Source of the DNA: Bradyrhizobium sp. STM 3843
GTDB lineage: Bacteria; Pseudomonadota; Alphaproteobacteria; Rhizobiales; Xanthobacteraceae
Direction: 5' to 3'
Length of the DNA stretch: 43,838 nucleotides
Assembly (NCBI RefSeq): GCF_000239815.1
Contig: NZ_CAFK01000098.1
Location: 1 to 43,838 of the forward strand
The translations under genes and the position numbers were made by a program. Below, piece by piece: positions 25,417 to 34,076 of the stretch. Position 1 is the first letter of the stretch. Each line of letters starts with the position of its first letter. The notes beneath the pieces were generated by a model. The model ran no database searches. It was not told the origin of the DNA and saw only the letters and a program-made list of their open reading frames with translations.

Positions 25417-26646
25417 TCAAGACGCCGCGCGCCGCGTCTCGCCATGGAGCCGCGCAAGCAGAGTGCGTGCGGTATCGCCGACTTCCAGCGCGGCGACCGT
25501 GATGGACGGCTCGGCGCGGGTGTCGCGCTTGCCGTGCGAGGTGTGGCGCATCACGCTCAAGAGCCTGCGCGTGATGCCGTGGGCGGCGCGCAGGTCGGTT
25601 TCCGCGAAGACGACGATCACCGAGCCGTTGTCTTCGCGCGTGCCGAAATCGATCCGGCGCATCAGTCGGCTGATGATCCGGGCGCCGTCGAACTGGGCGC
25701 GGGGATGTGTTGGATCGAAGGCAAATCGTGCCACCGCGAGGCCGCTGCGTTGCTTCTGGGCCTGGGTCACGGCGGTCGCGAAGTCACGGGCAAAAGCGGG
25801 CTTGGTCAAAAGGCCGGTTTGCGGATCGAGCAGTCCGCCAGCTTCGATGCTCCTTAAGGCGCGGCTCAACCGCGTCTCGAAGGCATGCTGGCGGATCAAC
25901 GGCAGGGCACTGGCGGCAATGTGCGCAGGGTCGCCAGTGACGATCTCGAGATTGGCGAGCTCAGTCGGCGGCGCTTGCAAGCTGGAGGTGGCCACGACGG
26001 CCAGGTTGCGGAAGCGCGTATCCTCGGCGAGTACGGTCAGGAAGGCGTCGATGACGCGCGGCGTGAAGCCGTCTCCCAGCACGACGCCGTCGATGTCTCG
26101 GCTCGCGAGATGTTTCGCCGCCGCCTCGATGCTGAGCGCGCCGACCACCACCATGCGCTCGCCGAACGCGACCGAGAGCGCCGGATAGGATGCGCCGCGG
26201 CCGAGCAGCAGCACCGTGGCGTCGTTCAGCGGATCGGTGTCGGGCAGGCCGACAGGTTCAGCCCTGGCCTCATCGAGCCGGCGCAACACGGTCGCATGGA
26301 GGCTGCGAAGCCGGAGCGCGGCGCGCAGACGCGCCACCAGCCGATCGGTGTCGTTCTCGCTCCGGAAGGGCACGGCATTGTCGGGAAGCGTCCCGTGGTG
26401 CCCGAGCGCGATCACGGGAATATAGGGCTTTCGCGCGGCAGCCTCTCGCGCAACGACCGCGACGTCGGCTTCGCTCGCGCCATCGAGCACCGCAACGACC
26501 GCCGCCGGTCGCGAGTCCGACATGGCGCGTGGCGCTTCGCTCCAATTGGCTTCGATCGAAGGAAAGATCTTCGCTGCCGAAAGGGCGGCGACAAGGGAAG
26601 ACCGCGCGGAATTCGAGACGACGAGGAGCGGGCCTTGCTGCGACAT
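25417..26646 (-). CDS. Degenerate GGDEF-domain protein with receiver-like N-terminal halves
   Basis: A 409-residue soluble protein. The N-terminal region looks like two receiver-like folds: LLVVSNSARSSLVAALSAA to about residue 115, then TVLLLGRGASYPALSVAFG to about residue 250; neither has an obvious phosphorylation pocket. The C-terminal part begins with LLDPQTGLLTKPAFARDF, the standard N-terminal motif of GGDEF domains, and continues with IISRLMRRIDF. Where GG(D/E)EF should stand, before the hydrophobic strand VIVVF, the sequence reads REDNGS (about 337-342). The active site is therefore lost, and it should not make c-di-GMP. It may bind GTP or c-di-GMP as a regulator. It is downstream of the AMP-binding-like gene on the same strand (88-bp gap). 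Confidence 0.75.
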   Translation of the reverse strand: MSQQGPLLVVSNSARSSLVAALSAAKIFPSIEANWSEAPRAMSDSRPAAVVAVLDGASEADVAVVAREAAARKPYIPVIALGHHGTLPDNAVPFRSENDTDRLVARLRAALRLRSLHATVLRRLDEARAEPVGLPDTDPLNDATVLLLGRGASYPALSVAFGERMVVVGALSIEAAAKHLASRDIDGVVLGDGFTPRVIDAFLTVLAEDTRFRNLAVVATSSLQAPPTELANLEIVTGDPAHIAASALPLIRQHAFETRLSRALRSIEAGGLLDPQTGLLTKPAFARDFATAVTQAQKQRSGLAVARFAFDPTHPRAQFDGARIISRLMRRIDFGTREDNGSVIVVFAETDLRAAHGITRRLLSVMRHTSHGKRDTRAEPSITVAALEVGDTARTLLARLHGETRRAAS

Positions 26647-26734
26647 ACTGGGAACTCAAGGGCACAAGCGAACAGGCCTGTGATCCTAGGTCGCCTGCGT
26701 TAACGCGCCGTTAGCAATACACGCTGCTGGCGAG

Positions 26735-28243
26735 CTAGGCGGGGGAGTTGCTCCGGTCCCGGAATGCCTCCACCATCAGCGGATTGAGGCCGAGCTCCGC
26801 GAGCGCCTCGCGGGCGCGCGCATTGTCCATGGCACGCCCGGCGAGCCGGTGGCCGCTGAGCCGGTCGGGCAGGGCGGTCAGTAGCGCCCCCTGGCCCAGC
26901 CGCCGCGACCATTCGTGCAGGTCCTGCGCCAGGAAACGATAGCCTCCGACAGCCATCACCCCGGAAGGGGGCGCAGTGATCGAAATCACGTCGCGGGTGC
27001 GGTCGAGACGCACGGCGTATTCGGTATCGACATAATCGCGCGGCTGCGGCGGCATCATCGAGTCGCTCGGCGGTGGCGGCGGAGTATAGGCTGCGATCAC
27101 GACCATGGGCCCGCGCAATCCGAGCGTGCCCTTCGGGGTCACCAGCACTTCGCCGGCAATGGAAGAGCCGGGCTGGTCGCGCGGCGCGCCCTGCAGTCCG
27201 GGTTTGACCGGGCCTGGCGCGCCGTCCGGCGTGGTGCGGCGCACGGCGAACAACCCGGCCTCGCCGAACAAATAGACGTCGGTCATTTCGACCTGTTGAG
27301 CGCTCCAGGTCGGGCTCGAGCTCACCTGCTCCGGCGCGCGCCACATGCCGATCACGTGGCGCAAGGTCGGCAGGCGGGCTGCGAGATCACATTCGTCGAG
27401 CCGCAACGCCAATTGTGCCGGCGCGATCAGGGTGTCGCAGCCAAGCTCATTCATCTGCTGCTCAAGCGCCTCGGAATCGAACGGATGATGCAGCGCAAGA
27501 CTGCCGCCCGACAGCAACCAGGTCACGATCGAGGCGGCAAGGCCGGCAAAGGACGACGGCACAAAGGCCGACATCATGTTGGCGCCCTGCGGCAGGTCGC
27601 TTTCCAGCGAGATCGCCAGCCCGCCTGCGATCAGGCTCAAATGGGTGCGCGGCACGGCCCGGAAGCCCTCGCCGGTGACGTCGAACGAGATGATCGCCGC
27701 CTTGCGGCCGTCCTGCAGGACGTTGCGGGCCGAGCGTGAAGGCTTTGCAATCGCCTGGTCGAGCGAAAACATGCCTTCCGGCAGATCGGGACCGAAACCA
27801 CAGACGTGGCGGATCGAGAACGCCTCCGCCGCGGCATTCATCGCGAGGTCAGCATGGATCACGCCGTCGACCTTGGTGGTGGTGACGATCGCGCGCGCAC
27901 TGACGCGGTTCAGCGCGGCCACCAGCTCCGCCTGCCGCCACAACAACGGGAACACCGCCACTACCAGCCCAGCCCGATGGGCGGCGAGCACGGTCAGCAT
28001 GAACTCCACAGTATTCGGCAGCTGCACCGCGATCACCGAATTTGCCGGAAGCCCGGAGTCGATGAAATGCGCGGCAATCGCCGAAATGATCCGGTCGGCC
28101 TCGGCGTAGGTGAGGATGCGCGGCGGCTGGCCGGTGACCCGCGGCTTGTTGACGGGATCGATCAGCGCGACCGTGTCCGGCTTGCGCGCCAGGATGCGTT
28201 GGAACAATGCATCAAGCGTCGGCGATGTCGTGACCTGATTCAC
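26735..28243 (-). CDS. Degenerate class I adenylate-forming (acyl-CoA synthetase-like) protein
   Basis: A 502-residue protein with a GTG start. The overall pattern is that of AMP-binding enzymes: LTYAEADRIISAIAAHF, VIAVQLPNTVEFMLTVLAAHRAGLVVAVFPLLWR, an adenylation core, then RGPMVVIAAYTPPPP and VDTEYAVRLDRTRDVISIT. The signature phosphate-binding loop (normally S/T-S/T-G-T-T-G-x-P-K) reads SFDVTGEGFRAVPRTH here (about 186-201), without the Ser/Thr-Gly run or the Lys. The YGxTE motif is replaced by YLFGEAGLF, and no clear catalytic C-terminal Lys motif is seen. It may be a non-catalytic acyl-AMP or acyl-CoA binding homologue or have a changed reaction. It lies 67 bp downstream of the peptide-binding protein gene. 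Confidence 0.75.
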   Translation of the reverse strand: MNQVTTSPTLDALFQRILARKPDTVALIDPVNKPRVTGQPPRILTYAEADRIISAIAAHFIDSGLPANSVIAVQLPNTVEFMLTVLAAHRAGLVVAVFPLLWRQAELVAALNRVSARAIVTTTKVDGVIHADLAMNAAAEAFSIRHVCGFGPDLPEGMFSLDQAIAKPSRSARNVLQDGRKAAIISFDVTGEGFRAVPRTHLSLIAGGLAISLESDLPQGANMMSAFVPSSFAGLAASIVTWLLSGGSLALHHPFDSEALEQQMNELGCDTLIAPAQLALRLDECDLAARLPTLRHVIGMWRAPEQVSSSPTWSAQQVEMTDVYLFGEAGLFAVRRTTPDGAPGPVKPGLQGAPRDQPGSSIAGEVLVTPKGTLGLRGPMVVIAAYTPPPPPSDSMMPPQPRDYVDTEYAVRLDRTRDVISITAPPSGVMAVGGYRFLAQDLHEWSRRLGQGALLTALPDRLSGHRLAGRAMDNARAREALAELGLNPLMVEAFRDRSNSPA

Positions 28244-28310
28244 TTGCTGCCCCGTGCTTCCCCGGTGCCTGACATCCGGGTCCCCGAAAAATAGCCCCGC
28301 CCGCAGTCGA

Positions 28311-30143
28311 TCATTTCGGTGCCGAGTCCGGCCGCTGCCACCAGCTCTCGGGGAGCGATCCCGTCAGAGCTGTCCGCTTTGGCCGTTCTATCCGATTCCA
28401 GCGTGCAATCCATTCTTCCGCCGCATTAAGCACCGGAATCGCGTAGAAGCCAGCCATCAGGGCGCGGTCCAGAGCCCGGACGGCTGCAACGAAATCCGGC
28501 CTGTCGCGCGCGCGCAACAGCGCGGCGATCATGGCATCGATGGCGGGGTCCTTCGCCCCCATGTAATTGCGGCTGCCAGGCCGGTCCGCGGCCTCGCTGC
28601 CCCAGTAGAAGGCCTGCTCGTTGCCGGGCGACAGCGACTGGTCCCAGCGATTTTGGATCATGTCGAATTCAAAGCCGATCCGGCGCTGATCGAATTGCAC
28701 GGGGTCCACCACGCGCACAGCGGCTGCAATTCCGGCACGCTTGAGGCTGTCGGAATAGGCCAGCGCGATGCGCTCCTGATCCCGTGTCGTCACCAGGATC
28801 TCGAAAGCGAGCGGCGCATGGGTCGCGCGTTGCCGCAGCACGGCGCCATCGAGCTGATATCCTGCCTCGGACAGCAGGTTCAATGCGGCTCGGAGCGTCG
28901 TACGGTCGCGACCTGAGCCGTCGGTGACCGGCAGGCGATAGCTGCCGTCGAGGATGTCGGAAGGGATTTCGCCGGCAAACGGCTTGAGCAGCTCCCGCTC
29001 GGCCGTGTCGGCAGCACGTCCATAGGCCGACAAGTCCGAGCCCGCAAAGTAGCCGCCGCTGCGCCGGTACAGGCCGAAGAAATAGTTGCGGTTGATCCAT
29101 TCGAAATCGAACAGCAGCGTCAATGCGCGGCGTACGCGGATGTCGGAAAAGACCGGCCGGCGGGTGTTGAAGACGAGAAATTGCGAGGGCTGCGGCATGC
29201 CTGAGATGACCGTGTCGCGGACGACCTCGCCGGCTTTCACAGCCGGGAAGTCATAGCCCTCGTGCCAGCGCAGCGGCTCGTCCTCGATCCGGAAGTCGTA
29301 GAGACCGCGCTTGAACGCCTCGAACGCGCCATTCGCCTCGCGATAGAAGTCCAGCCGGATCTCGTCGAAATTCCACAAGCCGCGATTGATCGGCAGATCG
29401 CGTCCCCAATAGTCGGGGTTGCGCGCAAGAATGACGCTCGACCCGGGCCTCACCGCCGTGACACGGTAGGGGCCGGAGCCGATCGGCGCCGTCATGGTGG
29501 TTTCCTCGAAGGTAGAAACCTCAGTCGCGTGCTGCGGCAGGATCGGCATCAATCCGAGGATCAGCGGCAGCTCGCGATCCTCGACGCCGCCGAAATCGAA
29601 CCGAACCGCGAGCGGGCCCAGCGCTTCGGCCTTCGCGACCTTGCTGTAATACTGCCGATGATTGGGCCGGCCGTGGTCGCGCAGCAGAGCCCAGGAGAAC
29701 AGAACATCCTCCGCACGCACCGGTTGACCATCGGAGAAGCGGGCGCGGGGATCCAGTCGGAACGTGACGAAGGTTCTTGCGTCGTCGGTCTCGAGGCTCT
29801 TGGCCAGGAGGCCGTAGAGCGTGAACGCCTCGTCATTGCCGCGGGCGAGCAGACTCTCGACCACATAGGTTCGTATCTGCTGCACCGCGACACCCTTCAC
29901 GATGAAGGGGTTGAGGCTGTCGAAGGTTCCGAGCAATCCCCAGGTCAGGCGACCGCCTTTCGGCGCGGCAGGATCAACGTAAGGCAGGTGGTCGAAATCG
30001 GCAGGCAGCGCAGGGAGCCCGTGCATGGCAATGGCATGGCTCTCGGTTGCGATTGCGCGCGGGGTGTAGATCGGCTGCAACAGCGCGGCCAGAACAGCAC
30101 AGAGCAGGCCCGCGGCGAGCCGCATGCGCCAGAGCATTAACAT
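28311..30143 (-). CDS. YejA-like periplasmic peptide-binding protein (ABC transporter family 5 SBP)
   Basis: From the ATG at 30143 the protein has 610 residues; a start at 30182 is less likely because the signal peptide begins at MLMLWRMRLAAGLLCAVLAALL. The mature part contains HGLPALPADFDHLPYVDPAAPKGG, GTFDSLNPFIVKG, RFSDGQPVRAEDVLFSW and GSGPYRV, all typical of SBP family 5, and EAFKRGLYDFRIE and RNYFFGLYRRSGGYF, typical of the YejA subgroup. YejABEF imports oligopeptides, including antibiotic peptides. No permease or ATPase genes are adjacent, so it either works with components elsewhere or has another role. Confidence 0.88.
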   Translation of the reverse strand: MLMLWRMRLAAGLLCAVLAALLQPIYTPRAIATESHAIAMHGLPALPADFDHLPYVDPAAPKGGRLTWGLLGTFDSLNPFIVKGVAVQQIRTYVVESLLARGNDEAFTLYGLLAKSLETDDARTFVTFRLDPRARFSDGQPVRAEDVLFSWALLRDHGRPNHRQYYSKVAKAEALGPLAVRFDFGGVEDRELPLILGLMPILPQHATEVSTFEETTMTAPIGSGPYRVTAVRPGSSVILARNPDYWGRDLPINRGLWNFDEIRLDFYREANGAFEAFKRGLYDFRIEDEPLRWHEGYDFPAVKAGEVVRDTVISGMPQPSQFLVFNTRRPVFSDIRVRRALTLLFDFEWINRNYFFGLYRRSGGYFAGSDLSAYGRAADTAERELLKPFAGEIPSDILDGSYRLPVTDGSGRDRTTLRAALNLLSEAGYQLDGAVLRQRATHAPLAFEILVTTRDQERIALAYSDSLKRAGIAAAVRVVDPVQFDQRRIGFEFDMIQNRWDQSLSPGNEQAFYWGSEAADRPGSRNYMGAKDPAIDAMIAALLRARDRPDFVAAVRALDRALMAGFYAIPVLNAAEEWIARWNRIERPKRTALTGSLPESWWQRPDSAPK

Positions 30144-30398
30144 CGGAACGCAAGCATTTGATTCGGAACCGCTCACAACCACCTTTTAGCACAGGCTGTG
30201 AAGGCATAGACCGCGCCCGCACAGGGTGCCGCGGCATTGATCTTTCCGCACGCCACGTTAAGAAGGCGGGCGAATTGGGCAAGGTGGCAACGCCTGTCAC
30301 TTAACCGCCTCATTTCCTGAGGAGACAGCCGCGCGAAACGGCTTGGTGTGGCGCCTTTGGCGGTCTCGGGCGCTGCCGTTCAGAAAGGGTTTTCCGCA

Positions 30399-31208
30399 AT
30401 GAATTTCCGTGACTTGGCCTCGTCGGTTGGGCCGCGTGGGCGGCTCGTCGCCTTGCTGGCGGCCACCGCGCTGGCTGTTTCCTTCGCATCGAGCGCGCAA
30501 GCCCAGGCCCCGGCGCCTGGCGCGCCGAAAGCGAAGGCTCCGGCTGCGCCCAGAGCACCAGCTCCCGCTCCTGTTCCCCAGGCCCAGGCGCCTGGCGGCG
30601 TCCCTCCAGCTGCTGGCGCGCAGGCCCAGGGCCAGCAGCCGCCTGAGCAGCAGATCCAGCTGATCTACGCGCCGTGGACCAAGTTCTGTCTCAAGGGGCA
30701 GGACGCCAACGCCAAGCAGGTCTGCTTCATCGGCAAGGACGGTCGTATCGAGTCCGGCCAGCCCGTGGTTGCGGCCGTCATCATCGAGCCGGAAGGTGAG
30801 CCCAAGAAGATCCTGCGCGTCACCCTGCCGCTCGGCATGCAGCTTCAGCCAGGCACCCGGATCGTCGTCGACAACAACCAGCCGATGCAGAACCCCTATG
30901 TGATCTGTTTCCAGAACGGCTGCATGTCGGACTACGAGGCGACGCCCGACTTCATCGCGGCCATGAAGAAGGGGCAGAATCTCTACGTGCAGGCGATCAA
31001 CTCCAACGGTGCGGCGCTGACGTTGCCGCTGCCGCTGCAGGAGAAGGATACGGGCGGCAGCTTCGGCAAGGCCTATGATGGTCCGCCGACCGACCCGAAG
31101 CAGTTCGAAGAGAACCAGAAGAAGTTGCAGGAAGAGCTGCAGAAGCGCGCAGAAGAGCAGCGCAAGAAGCTCGAATCGACGCAGCCGCAGCCACAAGCTG
31201 GCAAGTGA
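30399..31208 (+). CDS. Invasion-associated locus B (IalB) family periplasmic protein
   Basis: The ATG at 30399 has an AAAGGG about ten bases upstream and gives 269 residues. A signal peptide (about 1-34, ending SSAQAQA) is followed by an Ala/Pro/Gln-rich linker (about 35-85). The folded domain contains WTKFCLKGQ, KQVCFIGKDGR, ILRVTLPLGMQLQPGTRIVVD, PYVICFQNGCMSDYEA and LTLPLPLQ. The cysteine pairs and the order of these motifs are those of IalB proteins, named for Bartonella erythrocyte invasion but common in free-living Rhizobiales. A charged Lys/Glu/Gln coiled tail (about 230-269) follows. A strong intrinsic terminator lies 24 bp past the stop. The molecular function is unknown. Confidence 0.9.
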   Translation: MNFRDLASSVGPRGRLVALLAATALAVSFASSAQAQAPAPGAPKAKAPAAPRAPAPAPVPQAQAPGGVPPAAGAQAQGQQPPEQQIQLIYAPWTKFCLKGQDANAKQVCFIGKDGRIESGQPVVAAVIIEPEGEPKKILRVTLPLGMQLQPGTRIVVDNNQPMQNPYVICFQNGCMSDYEATPDFIAAMKKGQNLYVQAINSNGAALTLPLPLQEKDTGGSFGKAYDGPPTDPKQFEENQKKLQEELQKRAEEQRKKLESTQPQPQAGK

Positions 31209-31231
31209 CGACGTCAACAAGTGGCGACAGC

Positions 31232-31260
31232 AAAAAGGCGCTCGAACGAGCGCCTTTTTT
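31232..31260. terminator. Bidirectional intrinsic terminator between ialB-type gene and hspQ
   Basis: AAAAA is followed by GGCGCTC, a GAAC loop, GAGCGCC and TTTTTT. The 7-8-bp GC stem with A-run and T-run flanks works on both strands, so it can end the IalB-family transcript and the convergent hspQ transcript. Confidence 0.92.
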
Positions 31261-31331
31261 GTCTGCAAGGTCGTTTATGTGCGACGTCTGTCAGGCCGCG
31301 GGCAGCAGGCAGCACACCGCGCGCAGGCGGC

Positions 31332-31664
31332 TCAATTCAATGATGGATTGCGCGGACGATAGCCGCCCGACTTGTCCTTGATGAAGATCTCGGCGACCTG
31401 GGAGTGGCGGATCGGCTCGCCGGAATTGTCGGGCAACAGGTTCTGCTCCGAGACATAGGCGACATATTCGGAGTCCGCATTCTCCGCGAGCAGATGGTAG
31501 AACGGCTGGTCCTTGTGAGGGCGCACCTCCTCGGGGATCGACAGCCACCACTCCTCGGTGTTGTTGAATTCCGGATCGATATCGAAGATCACGCCCCGGA
31601 ACGAGAAGATCCGGTGCTTCACGATCTGGCCGATCTGGAACTTGGCGGTTCGCGCTTTGATCAT
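31332..31664 (-). CDS. hspQ: Heat shock protein HspQ (hemimethylated-DNA-binding YccV-like)
   Basis: A 110-residue protein showing the YccV-like domain: KFQIGQIVKHRIFSFRGVIFDIDPEF, then EEWWLSIPEEVRPHKDQPFYHLLAEN and YVAYVSEQNLLPD. These motifs are highly characteristic of HspQ, which in Escherichia coli is a heat-shock protein that promotes degradation of denatured DnaA and acts as a Lon specificity enhancer. The length is normal for alphaproteobacterial members. It is a single gene, convergent with the IalB-type gene and sharing its terminator. Confidence 0.93.
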   Translation of the reverse strand: MIKARTAKFQIGQIVKHRIFSFRGVIFDIDPEFNNTEEWWLSIPEEVRPHKDQPFYHLLAENADSEYVAYVSEQNLLPDNSGEPIRHSQVAEIFIKDKSGGYRPRNPSLN

Positions 31665-31771
31665 CCGTTCCGAATAGACCAGGATTGCGGCCGACGCTAG
31701 TGCCCGGGCGGCCGATTTAATCTAGAGCTGTCGCAATCCCGCATCGCAAATACCCACCCCAAACCTTTTCC

Positions 31772-32725
31772 ATGATCGACATCCTGAACCTGGCGTTGCC
31801 GTATTTCGGCGTGGTTTTCATTGGCTTCGCCTGCGGTAAATTGAAACGGCTGCCCGACGCAGGCCTCGCCTGGATGAACTTCTTCCTGCTCTACGTGTCG
31901 TTGCCGGCGCTGCTGTTTGGCATCATGGCGCGAACACCGTTCTCGGAGTTGAACAACCCGCCATTCCTGGTTGCGACGACGCTGTCGACCATGGTTGCCT
32001 TCGCGTTGGCGCTCGTGATCGGCTGCATCGTCGGGCGGTTGCCGTTTCGTGAGGCAACCATGGCCGGCCTCGCCGGAGGGTACGGCAATATCGGCTATAT
32101 GGGACCGGGCCTGGCACTCGCCGTGCTCGGCAACAAGGCTGCGGCACCGACTGCGCTCATCTTCTGTTGCGACAGCATCTTCTTGTTCTCGATCGTGCCG
32201 CTGCTGATCGAATTGACCGACCGGGACCATCCGTCGCTGTTGCATGCATTGCGCGTCGTGCTGCGTCAGATCCTGCTCAACCCGCTGATCATGTCGACCT
32301 GTGCCGGCGCACTCGCCGCGGCGGTCCATTTTCAGCCGCCGGTTGCGTTCGATCGGACCTTGCAGTTCCTGCAGAATGCGGCCGCGCCCACCGCGTTGTT
32401 CGTGCTGGGCGTGACCGTGGCGCTCCGGCCGTTCAAGCGCGTGCCGTGGGAGGTGCCCGCCGTGATCGCGGTGAAGCTTCTCATCCACCCGCTGCTGTCG
32501 TTCGGCTTGATGCTTGCGTTCGGGCCGTTTGCTCAGCCTTGGGCGGCGACGGCCGTGTTGATGGCATCGTTGCCGCCGGCGCTCAACGTGTTCGTGATCG
32601 CGCGCCAGAACGAGACCTGGATCGAGCCGGCGTCGGTCACGGTGCTGATCGGCACCTTCGCATCCGTGGTCACGCTGACCAGCGCGATGTGGCTGATCCA
32701 GAGCGGCCGGCTGGTGTTCCCCTGA
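31772..32725 (+). CDS. AEC-family (auxin efflux carrier) transporter
   Basis: A 317-residue membrane protein with about ten helices in two halves. It starts MIDILNLALPYFGVVFIGFACGKLKRLPDAGL, typical of AEC proteins. It has NFFLLYVSLPALLFGIMART, with the conserved PALLF, and GGYGNIGYMGPGLALAV in the middle of the first half. AEC transporters export or import small organic anions such as malate, malonate or auxin-like compounds; the substrate here is not predictable. Its TGA is one base from the stop of the convergent UbiH-like gene. Confidence 0.9.
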   Translation: MIDILNLALPYFGVVFIGFACGKLKRLPDAGLAWMNFFLLYVSLPALLFGIMARTPFSELNNPPFLVATTLSTMVAFALALVIGCIVGRLPFREATMAGLAGGYGNIGYMGPGLALAVLGNKAAAPTALIFCCDSIFLFSIVPLLIELTDRDHPSLLHALRVVLRQILLNPLIMSTCAGALAAAVHFQPPVAFDRTLQFLQNAAAPTALFVLGVTVALRPFKRVPWEVPAVIAVKLLIHPLLSFGLMLAFGPFAQPWAATAVLMASLPPALNVFVIARQNETWIEPASVTVLIGTFASVVTLTSAMWLIQSGRLVFP

Positions 32726-32726
32726 A

Positions 32727-33941
32727 CTAACCGGCGCGACGGCTTGTCCCCGGAGCGCTAGGCCGCCAGGAGGGCGCCAGTCCCTCGCGCATGGCAAGCC
32801 GACGGAGCGGTCCGATCGAGCCGATCAGATGTAGTCCGGCGGCGCGCAGCGACTGCATCGGCAGGAGATCGCTGAGCAACGAGCGATTGGCCACGTCGAT
32901 CACGAAGGTGCGGCTGAGAATGTCGGCGCCCCGCGCCGCCCCATAGCGCGCGAGCACGGCAGCCGAACCGAGATCCTCACCGGCGGCTCGGGCCTTGCTC
33001 ACGACCGATGCGATGTCCATGGCATCGCGCAAACCGAGATTGAGCCCTTGCGCACCGATCGGCGGCACCACATGGGCAGCCTCGCCGACCAGCGCAATAC
33101 GCTGCCGCGCGTATTGATGTGGCCGCTCGATCGCGAGCGGGAACAGGTGACGGCCGGGTTCGACTTGGACGCGGCCGAAAATGGCATGCGACTGGCGTTC
33201 GGTCGCGGCCGACAGGGCGTCGTCATCCAGCGCGAACAGCCGATCCGCCTCTTTGGGCGCGGCAACCCAGACGATGCTGCAGCGGTCGCCGGGGAGCGGC
33301 ACGAACACGCATGGCCCATGGGGTGTGTGGAACTCGGTGGAGACGTTGTGATGCGGCCGCGCATGGGTGATGTTGAAGGTCAGCGCGGTCTGGTTCAGCG
33401 CCCGCGTGGAGACACCGATGCCGGCCGCCTCGCGGCACAGTGAATGCCGCCCGTCGGCGCCTACAACGAGCGGAGCGGAGAGGGTGAGGCCCGACGCAGT
33501 TGTGATGGTGACCGTGTCCTCCTGCACGAGGACGCGTTCGGCCTCCTGCTCGATCCGCACCAATCCCGGAAGCTCGGCTGCGCGCCGCTCCAGCGCCTCG
33601 ACCAGCACACTGTTTGCGATGTTGTAGCCGAACACATCGCGCCCGATCTCTTCGGCGACAAAGCGGACCTCAGGCGCGCGGATCAGGCGACCGGTATCGT
33701 CGACCAGCCGCATGGCTTTCAATCCCGCAGCCCGATCTTTGCAGAGCTGCCAGACCCCGAGCTCGGCGAGGAAGTCGACCGAGCCGCCGAGCAGGGCGGT
33801 GGTACGGTTGTCAGCATAGGGGGCGCGGCGGGCCACCAGAGCGGTTGCGGCACCGGTTTGCGCCAGTGCGATTGCGGCCGCGAGCCCCGCGGGACCGCCA
33901 CCGACCACGGCGACATCGAAAGAGGCGGGTGTATCAGTCAT
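32727..33941 (-). CDS. UbiH/UbiF-family FAD-dependent monooxygenase
   Basis: From the ATG at 33941 (or 33953) the protein has 404 residues; the ORF opens 183 bp further up, but that part is not protein-like. The dinucleotide-binding motif VVGGGPAGLAAAIAL lies at the N-terminus and VVGADGRHSLCREAAGI at about 160. The second FAD motif reads LVGEAAHVVPPIGAQGLNLGLRDA; Glu replaces the usual Asp of GDAAH, a position that also varies in characterised UbiH proteins. These flavoproteins hydroxylate the ubiquinone ring at the membrane. Which position is modified cannot be read from sequence. It is divergent from pcs. Confidence 0.9.
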   Translation of the reverse strand: MTDTPASFDVAVVGGGPAGLAAAIALAQTGAATALVARRAPYADNRTTALLGGSVDFLAELGVWQLCKDRAAGLKAMRLVDDTGRLIRAPEVRFVAEEIGRDVFGYNIANSVLVEALERRAAELPGLVRIEQEAERVLVQEDTVTITTASGLTLSAPLVVGADGRHSLCREAAGIGVSTRALNQTALTFNITHARPHHNVSTEFHTPHGPCVFVPLPGDRCSIVWVAAPKEADRLFALDDDALSAATERQSHAIFGRVQVEPGRHLFPLAIERPHQYARQRIALVGEAAHVVPPIGAQGLNLGLRDAMDIASVVSKARAAGEDLGSAAVLARYGAARGADILSRTFVIDVANRSLLSDLLPMQSLRAAGLHLIGSIGPLRRLAMREGLAPSWRPSAPGTSRRAG

Positions 33942-34076
33942 GTAGGGGAACATCGACCTTCTAGCGGGCTTTTTCAAGCCCGCGTAAGGATAACGCGCTA
34001 TGTAGCAAACACGCGGCGATAGAGCGCAGCCACCGATGTGCAAATCGTTCCGATTCCTGCTAGCACTGCCGGCGTC

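Noticed and set aside
31697..32797. Minus-strand frame of 366 codons opposite the AEC gene
   Set aside because: Low-complexity Arg/His/Gln-rich translation; the plus strand encodes a clear ten-helix transporter.
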